Origin: Gyrodactylus bullatarudis
Taxonomy: Eukaryota; Platyhelminthes; Monogenea; Gyrodactylidea; Gyrodactylidae
DNA: 12,367 bases
Direction of reading: 5' to 3'
Assembly: GCA_012064415.1 (NCBI GenBank)
Contig: SSNU01000195.1
Coordinates: forward strand, 127,752-140,118
The position numbers were made by a program, and so were the translations under genes. The notes beneath the pieces were generated by a model. That model did not search any database, was not told where the DNA came from, and saw nothing but the letters and a program-made list of their open reading frames with translations. Position 1 is the first letter of the stretch. Each line of letters opens with the position of its first letter. Positions 9,701-12,367 of the stretch are shown here, piece after piece.

Positions 9701-9779
9701 CATCAAGGGCAGAAATGCTTGGAGGTACAGCAAAGATATCCAATGGACTCACGGTCACAATATATTTAGCGCTGACAAA
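3703..9779 (-). CDS. Modular extracellular-type protein (repeats, discoidin-like, Asp-box), 3' part, with in-frame stop
   Basis: Nine exons join with consistent phase and GT-AG borders: 9390-9779, 8749-8922, 5983-6286, 5429-5868, 4864-5370, 4618-4783, 4356-4556, 3849-4109 and 3703-3770, about 836 codons ending in TAA. In order the product has beta-rich repeats (first four exons and the start of the fifth), a discoidin-like domain (exons five and six), and a C-terminal region with the Asp-box TGDNGETW (exon eight). No membrane segment is seen, and the first recovered exon starts in mid-protein, so the 5' end with any signal peptide is missing. Such domains usually occur in secreted or surface adhesion proteins; a binding partner cannot be named. 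Oddities are a TAA at 9495-9497 inside the first exon and a 2,462-bp intron with dead retroelement pieces. The last exon is less secure than the others. I recognise the domains but not the gene; it may be functional with an allelic stop or a young pseudogene. Confidence 0.75.
3789..3804. repeat. Short ATT microsatellite
   Basis: Five ATT units and an extra A lie in the last intron (3771-3848) of the large gene, between its donor GTATGT and acceptor TTTTTAG. Confidence 0.7.
3849..4556 (-). CDS. C-terminal exons 7-8 of the large gene, Asp-box region
   Basis: Exon 7 (4356-4556) and exon 8 (3849-4109) are joined by GTAAAT and TTTTCATAG borders in phase 1, recreating an Asp codon. Exon 7 reads DPCNFNSLEEYP, then MERSLLILDQNNLIYCD. 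Exon 8 reads SPSEEVVIGLGKDYN, then the motif TGDNGETWEAI near 4017-3985. That matches the S/T-x-D-x-G-x-T-W pattern of Asp-box (BNR) repeats, which mark hairpins in beta-propeller and related folds. Repeated strand-like stretches (LILDQNNLIYCD, VVIGLGKDYNSMVM) suggest a propeller-like or BNR-rich module, although only one canonical Asp-box is visible. The function is inferred only as a structural or ligand-binding extracellular module. Confidence 0.7.
4618..5370 (-). CDS. Exons 5-6 of the large gene: discoidin (F5/8 C)-like domain
   Basis: Exon 5 (4864-5370) joins exon 6 (4618-4783) across an 80-bp intron in phase 0. The first 45 residues complete a beta-rich repeat (GGKFFFEETASISLSFTVGN). 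A domain with the discoidin layout follows: an entry Cys and KASYQ, then LGWWAGIRTG, ATIQFGKLTTLKRIVTVA (the place of the usual QVDLG strand), LQISSSDDGNNFFF (the usual S-x-DG-x-x-W strand), then AVGRAFRFNV and a closing MDLFGC (the usual LELYGC). Conserved Trp and terminal Cys positions support the call, but the central QVDLG motif is degenerate. Discoidin domains bind glycans, phospholipids or collagen outside cells; the ligand here is unknown. Confidence 0.72.
5429..6286 (-). CDS. Exons 3-4 of the large gene: beta-rich repeats
   Basis: Exon 3 (5983-6286) ends in phase 1 at CCGG|GTATGT. Exon 4 (5429-5868) begins AT, making an Asp codon, across a 114-bp intron. The sequence alternates short hydrophobic strands with Asn, Ser and Thr-rich loops. 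A recurring pattern of glycine plus an acidic residue followed by a strand is visible: VVGDEIIIISYVVLP in exon 3 and YRNGDLLKIQAGLTM in exon 4, matching GPGESMKFRITFNI in exon 1. This suggests three or more divergent copies of an Ig-like or DUF11-like beta-sandwich at roughly 200-residue spacing. I cannot assign a named family by eye. There are no stops or frameshifts in these exons. Confidence 0.7.
6287..7679. other. Distal part of the large 2.46-kb intron, no gene recognised
   Basis: This lies between exon 3 of the large gene and the reverse-transcriptase remnant. The sequence is AT-rich with only short, low-complexity open frames. One 7-bp perfect hairpin (AGGGTCA/TGACCCT, 6885-6903) is followed by a T tract. 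No protein similarity was recognised on either strand. Confidence 0.5.
7680..8057 (+). pseudogene. Penelope-like reverse transcriptase remnant (N-terminal half, motifs A-B)
   Basis: On the plus strand a Penelope-type reverse transcriptase can be followed through several frame changes. A degenerate YxLPKxHK region reads LYKVSSIRYRHVV (around 7690-7735). It is followed by SQPNLVLAPLV (around 7730-7765, compare SPTYNLxKxLAPLVG), then FQMK and IVALDVIFSFP (around 7845-7885, compare MVSFDVVSLFTNIP). Next come IPIEETLSIIL (around 7892-7925, compare IPIEETL) and LSFQNKVLIQKDGIAMGF (around 8002-8055, compare YRQIDGVAMGSPLGP). At least three frameshifts and one stop show it is dead. The similarity stops abruptly after GIAMG, where sequence on the opposite strand takes over. 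It lies in the large gene's intron, in the opposite orientation to that gene. Confidence 0.8.
8050..8210 (-). pseudogene. Penelope-like reverse transcriptase remnant (motif C-E side), inverted
   Basis: On the minus strand, THPNIKFTKEEETD and NTLSFLGVKLKRK (around 8131-8052) match the segment of Penelope-like reverse transcriptases after the catalytic YVDD motif (typical form HPNIxFTxExExxNxLPFLDVxV). The open frame runs from 8210, but upstream of the His-Pro the match is poor and a YVDD motif cannot be placed with confidence. In an intact element this block lies shortly downstream of the GVAMG motif on the same strand. Here it is on the opposite strand and abuts that motif, so the element has been internally inverted or two copies have been joined. 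Confidence 0.72.
8923..9389. other. Intron between exons 1 and 2 of the large gene
   Basis: On the minus strand this begins with the donor GTTAGT and ends with the acceptor TTATTTAG, in phase 0. It contains a perfect 7-bp hairpin with a 4-nt loop (TATGGTG, CTCA, CACCATA at 9179-9196). I see no coding content. Confidence 0.6.
9390..9779 (-). CDS. Exon 1 (of those recovered) of the large gene, with internal TAA
   Basis: The acceptor ATGCTAG is followed by FVSAKYIVTVSPLD, and the exon stays in one frame for 130 codons to the phase-0 donor ATC|GTTAGT. The only interruption is a TAA at 9495-9497 (codon 95). On both sides the translation looks coding and strand-like: FRYVDPNIHCFSPELL before it and DSFDIKFKFRTGQGDF after it. 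A CAA-to-TAA change would explain it. Alternatively, GTAAGA (donor at 9498) and TTTAG (ending at 9466) could define a 33-nt intron whose removal keeps the frame, but 33 nt is below the usual animal minimum. A GPGESMKFRITFNI repeat core is present. Confidence 0.68.
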
Positions 9780-11139
9780 CTAGCATAAATAAACATGAAA
9801 ACATCTTAATAAAAAGATATTTATTGATATTTTGAAATGATTTTTAGTACAGTAAAAGTTAAGTAGGAAATCGTGGAAATTTGGTGTAAAATTTCCTGAA
9901 AAATTATTATTTTTCCTTTTAATACGTCTAAAGTTGATTCGGCGGTATTCGGCTTTCATGTATAATTTTGATCCTGGAAAAAATTGTTGATTACCCTCCA
10001 ACTTTCAAGTAAATAAAACGTTTTCAGTTCAGATTTCGAAAAATGAAATTTTCGTGCCAAATTCAAATTTAAAAAAATACCATATTTTTATAAGATTCAA
10101 ACTTCATATCAACCAACTTTAGATTTCTGAAAAATTTTCATCATTCCTAGAAAATTCTTGGGAATATATTGAGATTTTTGAAAAATAAAATAGTTCTCTT
10201 CACATCAACTAGCTTCAAATATTTTCAATCAGCACCTCAAGATTTCATATTAAAAAGTGAATGAGGATATTTCTTTTAGGAAAAAACTGAATTTATCATT
10301 GCCTATTTTTCTCTCCTATATATCCTTGAGATAATTAGAATGATTTTAAGAAAATCCTCCTTTTACACCCTTCTATCCGTCAAGTATTTCCCATTGAAAA
10401 CTAAATCAGCTGACAATTACTCCTAGATCTAATTCACTAGATCATATCACTAGCATGAAATATCTATCATGTTCAAGAGATGTTCAAAGATAAAACTTTA
10501 AATGATTAGTTAATCAAGTCATGAAGAGGAAGAGAATATCACAAAATAATTTAAAAAATCATCCTTAAAATTGTAGTTTTTAATATAAGGTGAGTAGTAC
10601 ATTTTCTAATACCCACGTTTTTCAGCTTACTCTGATGTTCTTATTCCTGGATTGAATTATAACCTTATATTGAACTCTTCTGAATATCCGGCAAACATTA
10701 GCTTTAAAAAATGTTTATTTGCATCAAATATTTACTATTTTCAGATCGTTTTAAAAAGCTTGCATTTAAAAATTGAAAAAATTAGTTAGTTTCTGAACTC
10801 ATGGATAAAAAACTTTTCATTTTCTAATTTTCAAGTTTCCCAATTAAGAGCTCAATACTTTTTGATTAGAAGTTTCTAAATAGATACAACAAAAATTACA
10901 TTAAAAAATATCTATTATTTATAACTACAAAAATTCCATTTTTCCCATTTTGAAAGCAGAGCAAGAAATTTTGTTTTTTCTTATTTTCCCCTTAGTATCA
11001 GAAATTTGATGAGTTGAAGCATAAGCCGAGAATTTTTGCCATGATAAATTTAATGGCCCCGTTTTTTCGAAATTTAAGCCCGTTTTCGCCCAAATCAAGA
11101 TTGTAACTAAGTTAGTTTTCGATACAAAATCAACGATAA

Positions 11140-11157
11140 TTATTGTTATAACAATAA
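11140..11157. repeat. 18-bp perfect palindrome
   Basis: The sequence TTATTGTTATAACAATAA equals its own reverse complement over 18 bases. It could be a dimer binding site or chance in AT-rich DNA; nothing adjacent decides this. Confidence 0.6.
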
Positions 11158-12237
11158 CGAACAATCCCGAGGCTCAAAATGCTGTTTTCGTCTTCGTGAA
11201 ACCTGCAAGTCCTGTCTGATTCATGGAACAATCTCATTGGTCATTCAACCAAATCTTACATATGTGTTGCTCGTACTCTTTTGGTTACATTTCATGCCAA
11301 GTCATACAATCAAGAAAAATATTTAAAAAAAATGAAACTACTTAGTAATAGCGTGTTTTTATTTTAATATAAAAAATGCCCTTTTCAATTGATATTCATA
11401 CTCAATTAAGACTTATATCTTTTGTAATGGAATGACTTGATTAATATTAAATAAATTCTGATTTTTTACCTTTAAATTATTGATAGACCTCTGATATGTA
11501 ACTTCTTCTTATGTTTAGATGGAAAAATTAATTTCTGAATTATAAAGGATATTTTAAGACCTTCCATGTCAAGATGGCAAGATGAGATGAATTGAGAAAA
11601 TCTCTTTGTCGAAAATTAAGAACTCTTAATCTAATGTTTTATCAGGAAAATTGACTCAAAGTTTCTATTTCAAATAAAAACACACGAAAATGATCAGAAT
11701 ATTTCTTTGTTTCTTTTCCCAGATACTCCTGGCAAAGCTAATCAGGATATTATTTCATGTATTTTAATATGATACCGTGATGTTTTTCAAGTAAGTTTTA
11801 TCATTGGAGAAATTCACGTGAATTTCACTCATAATAAATCTTCAAACTTGAATGCCAAAATGGAGCAATTTATTAGAGACATACAAAAAATTCTTCGAAT
11901 TGGAGTTTTATCGGTACGAAATTGAGATTAAAAATTTCGATGTTTTTGTCTTATTTGATTTGCCTGTAAGTATTCTTTTAGATTTTAAGATTTCCATCGA
12001 GGCCCATTAAATTCTCATCTCCAACTGTGTGTGAAATTCTCTCGCTTTAATTTGTTCTTGCAAAATAATCAAGTTTATGGTTAATCTTAAATAGTAGAGA
12101 TTTCGGATTATTACGGCTGTTTAATTCTTCATAATCCTCTCTTTAGCATCAAACTGAGATAATGGAATCTATTATCTGATGGTAGAAGTAATTATCAGGA
12201 ATTCAATTTTGGTAAAATGTAAAAGATTCAAGATACA

Positions 12238-12275
12238 GGTGTGCACCAGTTTTGGTGTGTGAGAATGTGCACACC
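12238..12275. repeat. 9-bp inverted repeat with 20-nt loop
   Basis: GGTGTGCAC (12238-12246) and its reverse complement GTGCACACC (12267-12275) flank a 20-nt loop that contains another GGTGTGTG run. It is markedly more GC-rich than its surroundings. It could be the end of a repeat that continues past the window; no function can be assigned. Confidence 0.5.
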
Positions 12276-12367
12276 CCGATTTTCCAGCTAAAAATAAGAG
12301 TTCGTATTTGAAATCTACTAAGAAGTAGGACAAATATATTTAAATTTTAATATTTTGGGCAAATTTT

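Larger units (their letters stand above)
9780..12367. other. Long stretch without a recognised gene
   Basis: This is AT-rich, with many short open frames on both strands and none showing a recognisable domain. The upstream exons of the large gene should be here or beyond, but I found no phase-compatible exon. Local features are a palindrome at 11140-11157, a less AT-rich patch around 11160-11300 with a short plus-strand open frame, and a 9-bp stem near the right edge. Confidence 0.5.

Noticed and set aside
9926..9973. Possible 48-nt exon upstream of the large gene's first recovered exon (acceptor TTTTTTCCAG, donor GTATTA)
   Set aside because: Joining it to the exon starting at 9779 in phase 0 forces a TGA inside it, and the open frame ends in a phase that does not match either available acceptor.
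10425..10460. Clustered CTAGAT/TCACTAG motifs
   Set aside because: The repeats are short and irregular, without flanking duplications or a clear unit.
10925..11164. 79-codon minus-strand open frame
   Set aside because: Its start lies in the palindromic ATTGTTATAACAAT sequence and codes a low-complexity Ile/Val run. There is no domain or splice partner.

Overview
This window is AT-rich, intron-bearing eukaryotic DNA, almost certainly from an invertebrate animal. Reading frames join only across GT-AG introns, many of them short (58-114 bp). The proteins belong to animal extracellular families, and the mobile remnants are of kinds common in animal genomes (Penelope-like retroelements and hAT DNA transposons). 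I cannot fix the phylum. An AT-rich rotifer, copepod or other small-genome invertebrate would all fit.

Layout. Positions 1-901 hold no gene I recognise. A decayed 3' end of a Penelope-like element (GIY-YIG endonuclease domain, minus strand) lies at 902-1309. It is followed, all on the minus strand, by a complete five-exon gene for a secreted CAP/SCP (venom-allergen-like) protein of 172 residues (1446-3334). Its large second intron carries a 436-bp non-autonomous hAT-type element (1954-2389) with matching terminal inverted repeats and a perfect 8-bp target duplication.

About 370 bp further on, in the same orientation, is the 3' part of a second, larger gene (3703-9779, nine exons recovered by phase-consistent splicing). 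It encodes a modular extracellular-type protein: a run of beta-rich repeats, then a discoidin (F5/8 type C)-like domain, then a C-terminal region with an Asp-box (BNR-like) motif. Its most upstream recovered exon carries an in-frame TAA in otherwise coding-like sequence, so the gene may be a pseudogene, carry a nonsense allele or a sequence error, or use a very short 33-nt intron. Its 2.46-kb intron contains two oppositely oriented fragments of a Penelope-like reverse transcriptase meeting tail-to-tail near 8055.

From 9780 to 12367 I recognise no gene, only small palindromes and weak open frames. The 5' exons of the large gene must lie here unrecognised or beyond the window. The two host genes look like neighbouring secreted or surface proteins with no evident shared pathway. 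No RNA genes, CRISPR arrays or bacterial-type operons were seen.
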